Shown here: in pieces, positions 32,251 to 44,911 of the stretch
Layout: each line of letters starts with the position of its first letter
Position numbering within the stretch: the stretch's first letter is position 1
From: Chara braunii
Lineage: Eukaryota; Streptophyta; Charophyceae; Charales; Characeae
Length of the DNA stretch: 64,000 nt
Direction of reading: 5' to 3'
NCBI GenBank assembly: GCA_003427395.1
Contig: BFEA01000063.1
Span: forward strand, 3,261,882-3,325,881
Program-made: the position numbers and the translations under genes
The notes under the pieces: generated by a model
Told to the model about the DNA's origin: nothing
Databases searched by the model: none
The model's input: the letters and a program-made list of their open reading frames with translations, nothing else

Positions 32251-33944
32251 ACCTTTAGTTGACCCAGTCAATTGCAAGCAAAACCACCTTTCTTCCAATT
32301 CAAAACCCTTTCTCTATCTAAATTTAGACAAGCAACAAAAATGAAACTGAGATTGCGCATGCGTTCCTTTACTTAACTCTAATTTAACTCCAGAAAATAA
32401 AAAATAAGATCAATAGGGATGCAGTCAATGCCCATAGTCAAACTATAGACAAATGTACATGTAAGGGGTTTAACTCAGTTTATAGAAGGAGATGAAGATT
32501 ATCACTAAATTCCCTGCCTCCAAAACCTTACCTATGTTCCGCTTGAGTTCCCACAATCGGTGGGGCAACCTCCCACAGAGGCCTTGAAATGGATTACGGG
32601 TTGGAATCCCGCATGCTGCCTTCGTCTCCAACCCAATAGACTGAACTGAGAGTGAGAAGGGCAAAATGAGAGATTTTCAGTCGCTCAGATACAAGAGAGG
32701 TGAACTCAGACTCACGTGAGAGGGCCTTGATTCCTTGACGCGCCTGAGGGTCCCGCAATAGTGGCCAAAATGCGCAACAACTTTGTTAACTGAAGCTAAA
32801 ACACCGACTGTTGACCTTCCGACGACTTCCCAGGCCTGAAGAACAACTCCCTTGGTCTCGTCCCAGATCAAACCGCCACTATGCAACCTAGAAAGGCTGC
32901 TTTCAAATAGAGCATAGCCCCCAAACACCAGTACTCCCAGGTTGCAGCCTGCCGTTTGCAGAAATAACAGTTCTTCGAGCGCCCGTGCTTCAAACTGCAC
33001 TGTGCTGCTGTAGAGGATCTCAACACCTCAAATCTGTAACCTGTTGCCAGAGAAAGACCACAACAGTCCAAGCAACATACTCAACAGTCAAAACAACATT
33101 GCCTGACAGCAATGCAGCAAGCACGATGGTAGGCTTAACATCCGAACGTACAACTCAACACTGCACAACCCAGCAGTGAAACGACGAGCTGGTTTGTAAC
33201 TCAAAGGCAACCTCGCCCAATTCCACATAGGTCTTAGTACTGACAACTTCAGCAGCCGTCGCCGAATTACAGTCATAATTGCAGCAACTTCAACGACCCA
33301 ACCTGCTCCCAATCAGAGCTAGTGGGTTGCCACGTCAACCACTCTTCTTGCTACATTCACCTCGTCTGTCGTTTTCCCGCTTTCACCTAGCGGGCAGGAT
33401 GGTGACCGTTTTGCCGAGGCATCCCATCACAGTGGGCAATCGGGGCAAGCACAGTCTCGGACTCGCTTCTGTGAGCTTGAGCAGCAGATCGGGATCACCG
33501 ACGAGCAGCACTCTCACGATAAGACGTTGACAACAATAGTGGTTAACATCGAAATCATGATGGCGCCTAGTAGGATTGTCCAGATGACGAATATGCAGAT
33601 TCTTGTCGGCTCCCTGGATGTGCAGACACTGATTATACGAGCTACAATTTCGCCACACGCATGCCCTGATACTTCTCCCTACTATTCGATACACCTGGCC
33701 AACTCTCCAACTAAGTTCATGCATTCATACTTACATTCATGCGGGAAGGCAGAAGCTGAGTGCGCACAACACCGCCACCGCTGCCCAAACCACCACTGAG
33801 CCAAGTTGTGAGGTGAAGGCGATCACATCGGCAGAAACCATAATCTCGAAGAAAACGTCCACCACTACTTCAAAGAGAAAAAATCGCCACGATTGTGAAG
33901 GGATGTTTATGACCACGTGTTCTGAATCTGCTAATCAATCATGC

Positions 33945-34100
33945 ATAAAACATGAGAGTGAATCCTCCACTAGAAGATGGAGGTATACTCTGCTCTTCAG
34001 TCATGCGCAATAGTGGTCATCGAGAAGAACTACTTCCATCAATAGCATGCGCAGTATCGGAATGAATTTCCCGCTAGAAGACAAAAATATACACTGCCAC
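33945..34100 (+). mobile_element. Two family-2 MITE fragments
   Basis: ATGAGAGTGAATCCTCCACT..AGAAGATGGAGGTATACTC (33951) and GGAATGAATTTCCCGCTAGA..AGACAAAAATATACAC (34058) match the core of the 63635 element. Their TIRs are degraded. Confidence 0.55.
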
Positions 34101-35788
34101 TTCAAGAGTGTTTTTTCCCCTCCCGCGCACAACTCTCAACGCCCATACCGCCGAAACCACTACTCAAATCAAAATTCTGGCGCGACCATCTGATTCAACA
34201 CGCACCAAAACCCCTACTTAGAATCTTTGTTTGCCAAAAACGGCCGAGAGATGGTCGAGCTAACAAAAATTTATGCCCATTTCCGTTCTTCTCCTGACGC
34301 CTTTCACGCAACTCGTTTCCTCTCTAAGTCTTCTTCTGCTAACCCTTTACTAATTTTGACTTCACCGTCGGGGGGGGCAACCCTGAAAACCCCCGATTCA
34401 AGTCCTCCCTCGCTCGATTTCGTCTGAAAACGAGCGAGATATGCACTCCCACTTTCCTCCTTTGCTCCCACCCTCTCTTCGCGCCTCCCTCTTTTCTTCG
34501 TGCTCCACTCTCACTACACTTCTAATATAAAAACTAACTCGACCATTTCAATCGCCCTATCTTAAGACCCCAGTCTACCATTTTCCCCTGCTCGTTTTCA
34601 CCAAGAAACGAGCGGGATATGCATCTTTCAGCTCCCGCCATAGCCACTCCCACGTGCCTTGCCCTTCCCTGTTGCTCGCACCCGGTACAACTCCTCGTCA
34701 AGATTCTTTCCTTTTCCTTTTACCTGCATCCGCTACCTTGACTCGTCGTCTCTCCGCTGCCTCTGCCTCCCGTCTGCGCCAGGTTATGCATTAACCTAAG
34801 CACCACGAAGAGGTGCCTATCAATACACCCGCAATACGGTAATCATCGAGGCCAAAGTCCGCCACGGAGTGAGTAACAACTCACTTGCCGAAATCAATCA
34901 GCCCCGAAATGGATGGCGCTGTAGCGCCGGACATATGCCTAGCCGTCGGGGCAACTCCAACGCCTTGACGAGTAGGAGGGCGCAGGGCTTCCTTCGTAGC
35001 CTGTAGCGTGAGCCTTGGTGGGGCGGCTCCCAGTGCAGATCTTGGCGGTAGTAACAAATATTCAGATAAGAACTGTGAAGGCCGAAGAGGAGAGGGGCTC
35101 CACATGACCTGCTGCCGGGACAGCGTGCCGTGCAGCCAACACTGCGGCAGCCTCCCACTGGTGCCCCTCCCATCCAACATTGTTCACCATCTTACCGATC
35201 TCGCAGGCAAACTCACACGCAAACCTCTTACAGCAGACGATGGGCGGCGGACTGCACCCACAACGAGCCCCACTACCTTGGTTTCTTCCTCCTCGTGGAC
35301 CCGGCTCCCACCATCCCGCTTGCACGTTAAACTCCCCAGCCCGAGTTTCAAGACGGGCGGATAGAGGAAATTCCACTAGCATCCCGAACACACAGGGACT
35401 TGAACGGCCTACAAACGAGGCGCGTACTCAAGATCCTCGACTGCCGTGACGACCACTTGTGTCCGGCAATGCAATAGGCAAGCCAGGCTCGTCGGTCCTA
35501 ACGTCGGTTTCAGAACCCGTCACTGGGTCAAAAACATCCGTTAAAAATACAAGTAGAAATAATAATAATAAAAATAAATATATTTGCGAAGAACACAAGA
35601 AAATTAAGGGGACGAGGGGCCACGCGCCCTGCTGGCCCGCGACGCCGCGCACATCCAGGCTGTGAAGAGTTGCACCTCCCCGTGAACACCCCTCGCACGC
35701 CGCTCACCCGGGCGAGGACCCAAGCTTTCTCCCGCACACGCACCGTCAAGCGAACAAAACCGCACCGGTGTGACTTGCAGAAAACACG

Positions 35789-35814
35789 CCAAATACCCTT
35801 GTAAGGGTATTTGG
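35789..35814. repeat. 26-bp perfect palindrome
   Basis: CCAAATACCCTTG is followed directly by its exact inverse complement plus centre, ending AAGGGTATTTGG. It sits exactly where the shared right end of the 29075 unit stops. Confidence 0.9.
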
Positions 35815-36696
35815 TACGACACTGTTGAGTCTGAATAGGAAGGAAGTTGATATTACCTGATCGATCCTTTAGTCTGCCAACGCTTCCAAGTTATTTGTAA
35901 GAATTTAGCAATTGGCAGGAGGCGCATACCATTAGTTGTTAAGCCTTATAAAATCTCTGTTGGGATAACCCAATAGAGTCACGTTGTACCTAATCTTGTG
36001 CTCCGCAAGTCCACGTACAATCTCTGGGGATTCATTTATGGAATAAGTCTAAGTAGGATTTTCCCAAAAACTCTGCTTCGCAATTGCCAACATCGTCGCT
36101 GGGGCTAGCAACTCTCGATCACCGTGGAATGAAATAAAATATCTTTAGTTTCTACATAAAAAAACTTATCAAATTGTGCTTTTCTCTTTATGACTTCTTT
36201 CCTTCACGTGAGCTTAAACGCCGTAGTGTACTTTGACGAGGCGCTCAATAAGATGAAACTCCATATGAAAGGAACAAATTTGAAGAACCTATGATCATGT
36301 AAGATGAAAATAAGATTTTATGTCAACATGATTCACCCAATCCAAAAGTAGAACGCAAAGAATAAATTTCATCAACCTTGCATAATATATTTACGAAACT
36401 AAGAGGTTAATATTACCACGAATTAATATTAGGTGCATGTATAAATATAATATAATATTTTGATTCTTTGAAGGATTAATGTAGAGAGCAAAAAAAAGAG
36501 AAACTATGCGGGAGTCATAAAAAATGAGTTATAATTGCACTATGGGCTAAGGTACAGTTTTGAATTGCAGTTCAGACAATGTATACAACCCAACCTTTTG
36601 GCTAAGCAGAGTGCATAAAGTGCATTTGCAAACTATATTTTTCCCCATCGTGCAATTATAACACGTTTTTGTGACTTTACCGACGTTACAAAATGA
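35815..36696. other. Unassigned AT-rich sequence
   Basis: No ORF, RNA gene or recognised repeat in about 880 bp. One inverted pair, GTTATAATTGCACTATGGGC.. near 36528 and ..CATCGTGCAATTATAACAC near 36647, suggests a further small foldback element. Confidence 0.4.
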
Positions 36697-36966
36697 ACTA
36701 CCAGAGTGGTTCAGGGTCACTTGCCCTACTTGGCCAAAAAAATAATAATAAAAAAATATATATATTTTTAAAGTTTATTTTTTATTTTAAATTTGGTGAA
36801 GAATTTCGATATCACCCTGTGACAAAAGTTGTTCAGTTTATTTTTGTGCATAATATAGTTTTTTTTTGAATTTTTTGGATTTTTTTTTGTTTCTTTTGTT
36901 GGGAACTTCCCTGGTCTTTGCACGGGCTGGCCACACGGGACCCGGACGGCCCGACTGGTGGCCTAG
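36697..36966 (+). mobile_element. hAT-like MITE (family 3), diverged copy
   Basis: ACTACCAGAGTGG ... TGGTGGCCTAG ends. The interior GGTGAAGAATTTCGATATCA and AAAAGTTGTTCAG match the 61625 copy in the same orientation. The left TIR has decayed. Confidence 0.75.
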
Positions 36967-37214
36967 CTTATTATATATTTAGAGCAATTACATATTTTCA
37001 AAAGTTGTATAACTTAAGTACAGTAAAGTAAAACATTTTATGATGCTTACAAAGCTTGAGATAAATACATCATAACTTTATACTCAAATTATTAGTTTTT
37101 ATCACTGCGTACACTAAAAATGTACTTTTCATCTATGTTACCAACCGGACTGTCCAGGTCACCTTGTTGTCCTGGCGGCCGGACCGGCCAAGGACCATGA
37201 AGGATCCCTATATG

Positions 37215-37246
<32 letters not shown>
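37215..37246. repeat. A32 homopolymer
   Basis: It follows a partial family-3 MITE end (TACCAACCGGACTGTCCAGG.., about 37140-37200). Confidence 0.95.
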
Positions 37247-37248
<2 letters not shown>

Positions 37249-37332
37249 TGCACAACAATAAAATGAATAAGTTATTCCGCAGGATTAGATTAATTTTTTT
37301 ATCAAATTAAAAATAAAAGATTAGATAATAAT

Positions 37333-37605
37333 TTAGGCTACCAGTCGGGCCGCCCGAGTCACCCTCTTTCTTCCGGGGGGCTCAACCGTGCAAGGATCAG
37401 AGAAGGTTAAAAAAAATAAAAAGACCTAGAAACTTTGAAAAAAAACTATGTTACGCATAAAAATAAACAGAGCAATTTTTGCCTCATGATCATATCGAAA
37501 TTATGTGCCAAATTTGAAATAAAAATATAAAAATAATTATACTTCTATTGTTATTTTTTTTTCTCCCGGCTGGGCAAATGGTCCCAGACCATTCTGGTAG
37601 CCTGG
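37333..37605 (-). mobile_element. hAT-like MITE (family 3) copy
   Basis: TTAGGCTACC ... GGTAGCCTGG ends. The interior is homologous to the 21472 copy in the same orientation. The flanking 8-mers ATAATAAT and ACAATAAA are a weak, decayed target duplication (6 of 8). Confidence 0.75.
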
Positions 37606-37805
37606 ACAATAAATTCATTATTTTTTTATTTATTTATTTTTTGGCTAATAGCAAAAATGGTCCGGACCACTTTGATAACATAGTTATTGATTTAACGTTT
37701 TGCATTAGCTAAGAATAACATATAATAATTGACAATATCATATATTTGTAACTTTTATGTTTGATTTTTATTTTTTATTTTTTTTATTTTATTTTTATTT
37801 TTAAG

Positions 37806-38768
37806 TAGCCCGAGGTGATGCTAGAGGTGTTGAGAGCAGACACCACTAACACACTTGGGGAGACTCCATCTATTGGTGGGGAGCAGTACCTGCTGGAAAC
37901 CGGGTCCAACGTCCATAAACATCATACTTGGTTGTTTGTACTAACATCATATTATTGCATCAGGCAACAACATGACCCGTGGTGGGAGGAGGGAGATGGA
38001 GCTACACAACCTACAAAAACCTAGATTGGTTGCCTACGCAACAACCAGAAACTAGGCGGTAATATAGCCCAGTCCCAAGACTGCCATTAACTATCAGCCT
38101 TGGAGGCAGGTGGTATCCCCTATCATTGGTTCCCAGTGCATGCAGGCACCAAACCTCCCATTCCCCTACCTCCCTTCTTGGGCACACGACTTGCAAATCA
38201 TTGTACTACATCTTTCAACACACAAATTAGTAATTGTAATTTGGAAGGGCTGTGGCCATTAAACTTCTCTGTCCGGGGCTTCGCTATCCCATGAAGCTGC
38301 CTATATCACCCATCCCGACTTGAAGTGCCCCTTATTTATTGGCCCAACCTTTTCCAGCAGCCCCTCTTGTTTAGATCCTTTAAACCTTTTTGAACCTTTT
38401 TACAATCGTCAAGCCTTACATCCTCTCAATATCCATTCATCCCATATCCTACAGCATCGGGGCCCCACCAACCTGGGGGCTGCAAACAGAGTACATGTGA
38501 ATGTATTTATTATATTACAGGGTCGCTCAGTTTCCTTCCCCCATCTCCAGACCTGGATGCATTTGTCTTCATAGTGCCATCTGATGCTGCTTTTGTGGCG
38601 TGTTGTTTGCTGTTGTCCGTTCCCCACCTGTCTGCTCGGGTATTCCCCTGCTCGGGTCCTACCATTCCCGTCCTCTGCATTGTTGGTCTCTGTGCTGGTT
38701 TCCAGGCTGACCTCTTGTTGCTTGCCTTGTGTCCCTGTTGCCTTGTTGATGATGGTTCTGTCGAGTGT
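37806..38768 (-). other. 3' UTR and tail of the minus-strand LINE
   Basis: The terminal ~110 bp (37806-37915) contain GAGCAGACACCACTA, CTCCATCTATTGGTGGGGAG and CCTGCTGGAAACCGGGTCCA on the plus strand. These are the reverse complement of the 3' end of the plus-strand LINE at 44770-44880. The remainder is without recognisable features. Confidence 0.75.
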
Positions 38769-39522
38769 TCAAACCTGGAGATGTCCATTATCACCGTCGA
38801 CGATGGCCGACAGGGTGGAGGGAGAGAGGTGGTGGGTGGGTGGAGAAGGGGGTGGGGCAGCAGGTGGAAGCATGGGGGATGGAACCTGGTGGGCGGGGTG
38901 GGAGAAACTCGTGCGGGGTCCATTTGTGACCAATACAAAATTGGGTTGAAGATACTGGACTTCAAATTCACTGAATGGCTTGCGTTGCCTAGTAGGTTTT
39001 GTGGCCCTCCAAGGCTTCCAGTGGATGTCGATCCCCGTGTCCAATTCTGAAAAGATCTTGTTTGGGTCCTGCCATAGCTGGCGATAGTTGCCAATCATGG
39101 TTTGTCTGACTGCGTGGTCTTTCTGTTCCTAGAAATCCTGTTTAAAGGACTTCCAAACTTCTTGTGTGTGGGATCTAATGGTGTCTTCCATCGCCTGTTG
39201 GGCTTGCTGCAGGCCGAATCTATGATTTTTTCTTTCGTACGAGCACCTGGCTCTCCAGACCATCATAAGGACGTGCAGTCTTATGTAGGAGAAAAGGTTG
39301 CCTGCAAAAGAAGGTCATTGGGCCAATAGGTGTTGGTTCTTAGCAAGCAGCAGGAGGCCCAGGTCCCACGGGATATGTATGTTTGTGAGCGCGTGGAATG
39401 TGGCATCCCACCACTGCCAGAGTTGCTTAACCATTGGGCATACCAGCAAGTAGTGTTCGATTGTTGCTCTAGCGGGCGGTGTTGCTCTTCCACAATATGT
39501 GCAGATGGGAGATCGCAGGCCT
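38769..39522 (-). pseudogene. Minus LINE ORF2, C-terminal part after the nested insertion
   Basis: It resumes the RT-associated zinc-binding domain at GLRSPICTYCGRATPPARAT, then IEHYLLVCP and KQLWQWW. The Cys-X2-Cys ... His-X4-Cys pattern completes the domain that begins at about 45010-44912. The frame continues with some stops (for example at about 39315) to a Pro-rich C-terminus ending at 38769. A one-nucleotide shift is needed at the junction. Confidence 0.85.
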
Positions 39523-40010
39523 AGACAAAGGAGGGACAATGACCGCGCCCCTGGAGAAAGGACTGATCTTGTTACCGGTCAGATGCGGGGAGGATGCTTG
39601 GGAAATAGGCCTTTCAATACCTACAGGGGCGTCCCACGGGGAACTTGAAGTTACGATGAAAGGGTGGTCAACATTCCTCCTCTCCCTTTCAGCATGGGGA
39701 GGCGGTCCGACACTGCTAAAATCAGACATAGTCCAATGAATACAGGACCATCTCCCGCAGGGCGCTTCGGCCTCCCAGGTAGTATCATACGGCGAGCACA
39801 GACTGTCCGCTAAAGACGTATATCTGAGATACGAGCAGTCCAAAGCACAAGACCTCCACTGGTTCAGCCAGGAGATGTTAATGGATTTGCAACTACTGAA
39901 GATCAAAGCCTGCGACCCTTGGTCGGAGGCGGATATCAGATCCTTCCTATCAAAATTGCTGACAAATGACACCCTGCAGAAGGGTGGCCCACTAGACAAA
40001 GAGCTATGAC
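39523..40010 (+). pseudogene. Plus LINE ORF1, 3' remnant
   Basis: An open frame from the 5' truncation point includes LLPVRCGEDAWEIGLSIP, then LSAWGGGPTLLKSDIV, a TGA at 39737, and ends KGGPLDKEL-stop at 40010. I recognise no domain. The position, 43 nt before the ORF2 start and separated by A-rich sequence, parallels the 34-nt ORF1-ORF2 spacing of the minus-strand LINE. Confidence 0.6.
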
Positions 40011-40053
40011 TTCCATTATTTAAAAAAAAAAAAAAAAAAGGAAGAAGAGAAAG

Positions 40054-43000
40054 ATGAATGTAATTGGCGTGCTATACAACAAAGACAAACAATGGAAACT
40101 CAGCAAGAGAACAACAAACCTAGACCTGCGCTCATTAAACGTCAATGGACGGGCAGCTGCCAAACCATCAAAACAAAGGGCGATCATGAAGCTCATGAGG
40201 GGGGTGGAAGGAAGAGACTGGCCAGATGTCATATGCTTGCAGGAAACCCACCTGGTAGACACTTCGGAACACAATCACGCGCACAAGGAGATATGGCCAT
40301 ACCAGGCCTACCAAGCCCATGCCCCGAAACTTGGCAGTGGAGGAGTGGCTATTTGGCTCCCACCAGGGTCTAGGGTGGATCCACTCAACTGGGAGGCGGA
40401 CCAGGAGGAAGGAAGATGGGTGTATATACTAGCGATGTTGGAAATTGAGGTGGTGAGTATCCTGAATGTATATGGCCCGAATGAGCCTAAGGAGAGACAA
40501 CTCTTCTTTGAAAGACTAAAAGCAAAACTGTCGGCAGGGATACCGATAATAATGGCAGGGGATTTCAACGCAGACCCAAACCGATGACTAGACAGATGAA
40601 AGATTCCATCTCCTTGCCCCTTCTACGTGGAGAGTGATGAAAGAACCATAGCAGATCTGACTCAATCCCTCAACCTCGTGGATGCATTTAGACTGGCATT
40701 CCCAGCCCGACGCAGTTTCACCTGTTTTCGCAAAAACCAGTCAGAGAGTGTTTCCAAATCACGTATCGATCTAATTTTAATTCCAGAAGAATTGCAAGGG
40801 GCCCTGCAAATAACAGAAATACTCCCCTGCAGTCCCCACCCAGGTCTAGACCATGAAATGTGCCTGACCATCTTCTCATTCCGGAAGAAGTCAGACCAGG
40901 GGAGGGGTTTTTACAAACTTAATATATCCCTGCTAACCATCGATCGCTTCAAGACCTACCTGAAAGAAGTCTGGACCTATTGGCGCCAACAAAAGGAACT
41001 GATTCAGGACGACATATTGTGGTTCAACAACGGTCTGGCATTCCTGGGCCGCAAGTGCAATGAATACTAAAAACTGCTCGCAACCCGTCGTAACGCAGAA
41101 GAAATAAACCTTCAGTATAGATTGCAATACCTCCAACAGCAGGAAGATGATGATGCCACAAGGCTAACAGAAATAACCAATGAGATACAAACACTAGAAA
41201 CCCAGATCCTAGAAAGAATGGAACATCAATGGCAAGGCATTATGATTCGGGGAAAGCTGCACAAATACAACGCGGAAGGAGCAATCGACACAAGAGTTTT
41301 TGCAATGGTCAAGGCAAAACTTGGACGCTCGACCATAGAAGCCCTGGAGGACCCAAAGGTACACGACGGCCCGCTGGTTACGTCTACAGCGGCCTGCACA
41401 AAAATAGCGAGAGAATTCTATCAAAACCTCTTCACATCAGAGTTCGGAACACAACCTGAGGAACAAAGACTGAAGAAAATTGATGAATTTTTGCTCCCCC
41501 TCACCACAACACTGACAGCACAACAAAAAGAGCTTCTAGAAGAACCACTTACAAAGGGGGAGATATGGTCAGCATTGATGCTCATGGAAAAGAAAAAAAA
41601 AACCGGAATAGACGGACTGCCTAAGAATTCTGAGAGGTGATGTGGGGGGACATCTCGCAAGATCTGATGGGATACTACAACGCACTATGGGAGGAAGGCC
41701 GGACAAGGGAATTCGTGGGCCAAGGGGTTTTAACACTCTTATATAAAAAAAGAGCAAGGACGAATATCAGGAACTACAGACCGATCACGCTCCTCACAAT
41801 GGTTTACAAGATGGTGGCAACGAAACTGGCAAACCACCTTTCCAAAGTAATGGAAGATATCATACACCCCAACCAGACAGGGTTCATTAAAAACAAGAAC
41901 ATCTAGCACAATATCCTATTAGTCAACGAGGTGATCAAGCTAGCAAGACAGTCTAAACGGAATGCGGCAATCATCTTCATCGACTTCGAGAAGACTTATG
42001 ACCACGTGGACTGGATATTCTTGGATAAATGTCTGAAAAAACTTAATTTCGGACCCGGTTTTAGACGATGGGTGCAGATCATGCATAAAAACGCAACAAC
42101 CAAGGTTATGGTCAACGACAACTTGGCACCACCGATTAACCTACAAAGATCAGTGAGACAGGGGGATCCATTAGCCCCATTCCTTTTCGTGATAATTACG
42201 GAAGCACTGACAGCAAACCTGAAAACCCACAAAGACATCCGTAGGATACAACTATCCTCAATCCCTAAAGAAGCTATCCCGGTTTGCTCCATGTTCGCGG
42301 ACGATCTAACTCTTATGGTGGACGCAACCCAGGCGTCGATGGAGGGAGTCCAATACATGATGGACCACTTCTGTGCTTTATCTGACATGAGAGTCAACTG
42401 GGGGAACAAGACCCTGGGATGGTGGATCCACCATCAGGGGGCAAGACCCCCGGAACAACCAAGGGTCAAGTGGCTACCGCAAGAAGCCCCAATCAGAGTC
42501 TTGGGAGTCGCATTGACAGCCAATGGCAGACCACCAACCAACAATGAATGGATAACCAGCCCCCCCCCGGAGAAGCTAGCACTATGGAAAGATAAACACA
42601 CTTCACTGATTGGCAGGGCCCTGGTGATCAACAATGGAGTGCTCGCTTCTCTGTGGTACAAATCGGCCATTTGGGGGTTAGACAAATCCCCCCTGAAAGC
42701 CCTTCAGCGACAACTAACTGCTTTTTTGTGGAGGGGGAATCATGAAAAACACAATGTTCTCAGCAGAGTGGCATGACAAACGATTATCCAACCCAAAGCA
42801 AAAAGGGGACTGAGCATAATCGACCTGATAATGCAGGTCAAGGCACTTGACATACAATGGCTCAAACGCTTGCTCTTTTACCCACACACTTCATGGAAAG
42901 ACTTGACACTTGAGCAGATATCGAGATTGGCTCCGGAAACACCAACCCACATCAACCCGCTCACATGGATTAAAAATAGAGAATGGCCAATCCCGCGATG

Positions 43001-44558
43001 ATCCCGACAAGAAAATGCTGTTGATAATTCACCAAGAAAATAGGCAAGAAAGGACCTGCACAATGATCCTTTCTGGCCAACCCTTCTACGAACATGGAGG
43101 AGCCTTCCCCTACCAGACAAAATCCAACCAGAAAGGTGGGAAGAAGTGGCCAGACAACCACTGTTTGGGAATAGAAGGATAACAAACACAAGAGGGCAGG
43201 TGATGTAATGTAAGGACGCCCCATGGAGAGGATGGGTGAAAAAGGGGGTCCTTATAATAGGGGACATCTGGGATGGGGACATAAGAGACTGGATCACAAG
43301 GAATCAACTCAAGGAAAAAACAAAGGTATTGCCACAAACCGGAGGAGGCGCTGGAAGAACTGATAGAATGCATACCTCTGAACTGGTGGAAAATCCTGAG
43401 AAAGGGACCCTTGATACGAGAATCAGACTGGGTACTAATTCGGGGCCGTCAGGGAGAAGTGGGCAAAGTAGTGAGCAGCAACTCAAACGGATCAGTGGCA
43501 GTATACATTTTCATAATTGGCAACGATAACTCCTTTCAGAGGGTCAATCCTGAACAGACACAATTGGTCGAAGAGCGTGAGCTCTCAAGAATTAGAGTTC
43601 TGAGGGACGACGACAGATGGGTAGCGTTCTTTCCTGATACGCCGATATCTCAACTGCCTTTAGACCCCTGGGAGTGGGTATGGACGGACACAATGGGCAA
43701 GGGCAGAACCAACACTAAAACGTTATATGAGATGACAGTCAAAGCAACATACAGAATGCTCCGGCCAAAAACGAACCTATGGGACAGGGTGGAAGCGAGA
43801 TGGATGAATCATTTGAACATCAACAAAAATCGCTGAGAAATGTTAAATGGTTCCAACTAACCAAAAACAAATTTGCCGACTTGGCCTCTCTGCAGTGGCA
43901 AATGGAGCACAGGTGCCTGCCAACCAACAACTGGCTGATCGACAGGACCAATCTTGAACAGAGGGGGTTCGCCCTACCCTGGTGTAGACTATGCTTAAAC
44001 GCATTTCCATCAAGAAAGAGACCAGAGACGATAAAACACATCTTTCTCAACTGTCCAGACACTGTCTGACTCTGACGATGGTGGGATAGAATCTGGGATC
44101 AGCTGGGAACAGAGACGCCCTGGCCATGGGATTGGAAAACCTTGATGTTTGAAATTTGGCCATCGGAACAGCCTGACGACTTCACTCTTAACATATTCAA
44201 ACAAGGACGCAGAACAGTGTTGTGGGCACAATGGAGACGATGCTGCACCTATGAAATGGAAGGCGTAAGGTTGGAAGGACCAGAATTTACGCAGAGCATA
44301 CAACAACAAATCTAGACAAACATAACAGTGAGATGGGAGAAAGTTAAAAGGCAAATCGAATACACCCACACTCCAAACGAGATAAAGCAGAAAATACAAA
44401 CATTTTGCAAAGAATGGCTCGGGGGGGAAATGGGAGGGAGGTTGGGGAAAGTGGAATGGAAGGGAGGAAAAAAGGGGCAGGAGAAGGCGCAAATAACTAG
44501 GGATTACAAACTCCTCTTTAATGAGTGGACCAAGCTTGAAGACTCAATCGCACTGTGA
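40054..44558 (+). pseudogene. Plus LINE ORF2: endonuclease, RT, zinc-binding domain
   Basis: The product would nick target DNA and reverse-transcribe the element RNA. An apurinic-type endonuclease (about 40120-40870) shows RSLNVNG, CLQETHL, NVYGPNEP, MAGDFNAD and LDHEMCL. The reverse transcriptase (about 41570-42500) shows NYRPITLLTMVYKMV, IFIDFEKTYDHVDW, RQGDPLAPFLFV and the catalytic FADDL. The C-terminal zinc-binding domain (about 43880-44070) shows LQWQMEHRCLPTNNWL, CRLC and IKHIFLNCP. It is inactive: in-frame stops near 40585, 41068, 41904 and 42774, and a frameshift near 41635. 42780-43410 is the most decayed part. ORF2 ends at DSIAL (44558). Confidence 0.9.
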
Positions 44559-44911
44559 CCAAGTGATCAATTCACAGACTTCTTCCCTCCCCCGACAAAT
44601 AGTTTAGTAGGCAAGGCATGGTATGAGGGAGAGTGAAGAAAAATGTGTCAAGAGATAGGTTAGACTGCTAGGGACTATGGAAAGCAACAAGCAGCCCGAA
44701 AATAAGGGATGAAGAGGCAAATCTAGCTATGATCACCAATAGTGATGTTCGTATGTGATATATTGTGCAGGGACGCTGAACCCTATTTCCAGCAGGTGCC
44801 GCTCCCCACCAATAGATGGAGCTGCCATGAGAAGTGGTAGTGGTGTCTGCTCTTACCACCACCACTACTACTTCCTCAGGATGTCTTTTTTTAAAAAAAA
44901 AAAAAAAAAAA
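44559..44911 (+). other. 3' UTR and poly(A) of plus-strand LINE
   Basis: The 3' region has GGACGCTGAACCCTATTTCC, CTCCCCACCAATAGATGGAG and GTGGTAGTGGTGTCTGCTC, then T7 and A19. The first two segments form the tail motif found again at 37.8, 59.5 and 63.2 kb. Confidence 0.85.

Larger units (their letters stand above)
29075..35801. other. Long unassigned repeat unit (6.7 kb)
   Basis: No gene recognised; frames are short. It begins GCGCACATTGGTCCTGCAGG and ends CCGCACCGGTGTGACTTGCA..CCAAATACCCTTG, so its two ends match the short unit at 27490-27972. It contains the periodic arrays at 30741 and 31486 and MITE fragments near 33.95-34.1 kb. The class of element is unclear. Confidence 0.45.
39523..44911 (+). 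mobile_element. L1-like LINE, plus strand, 5'-truncated, with poly(A)
   Basis: A remnant of ORF1 (39523-40010), ORF2 (40054-44558), a 3' UTR and A19 at 44893-44911. It is inserted in the zinc-binding domain of the minus-strand LINE. AGGCCT occurs at both boundaries (39517-39522 and 44911-44916), a possible short target duplication. RT comparison with the host LINE shows the same clade but a clearly different family. Confidence 0.88.

Noticed and set aside
37806-44911. Single LINE with a 5' inversion (twin priming)
   Set aside because: Both arms have their own 3' tail, and the minus part continues at 44912-52916 in the same reading sense. Nesting of two elements explains the data better.
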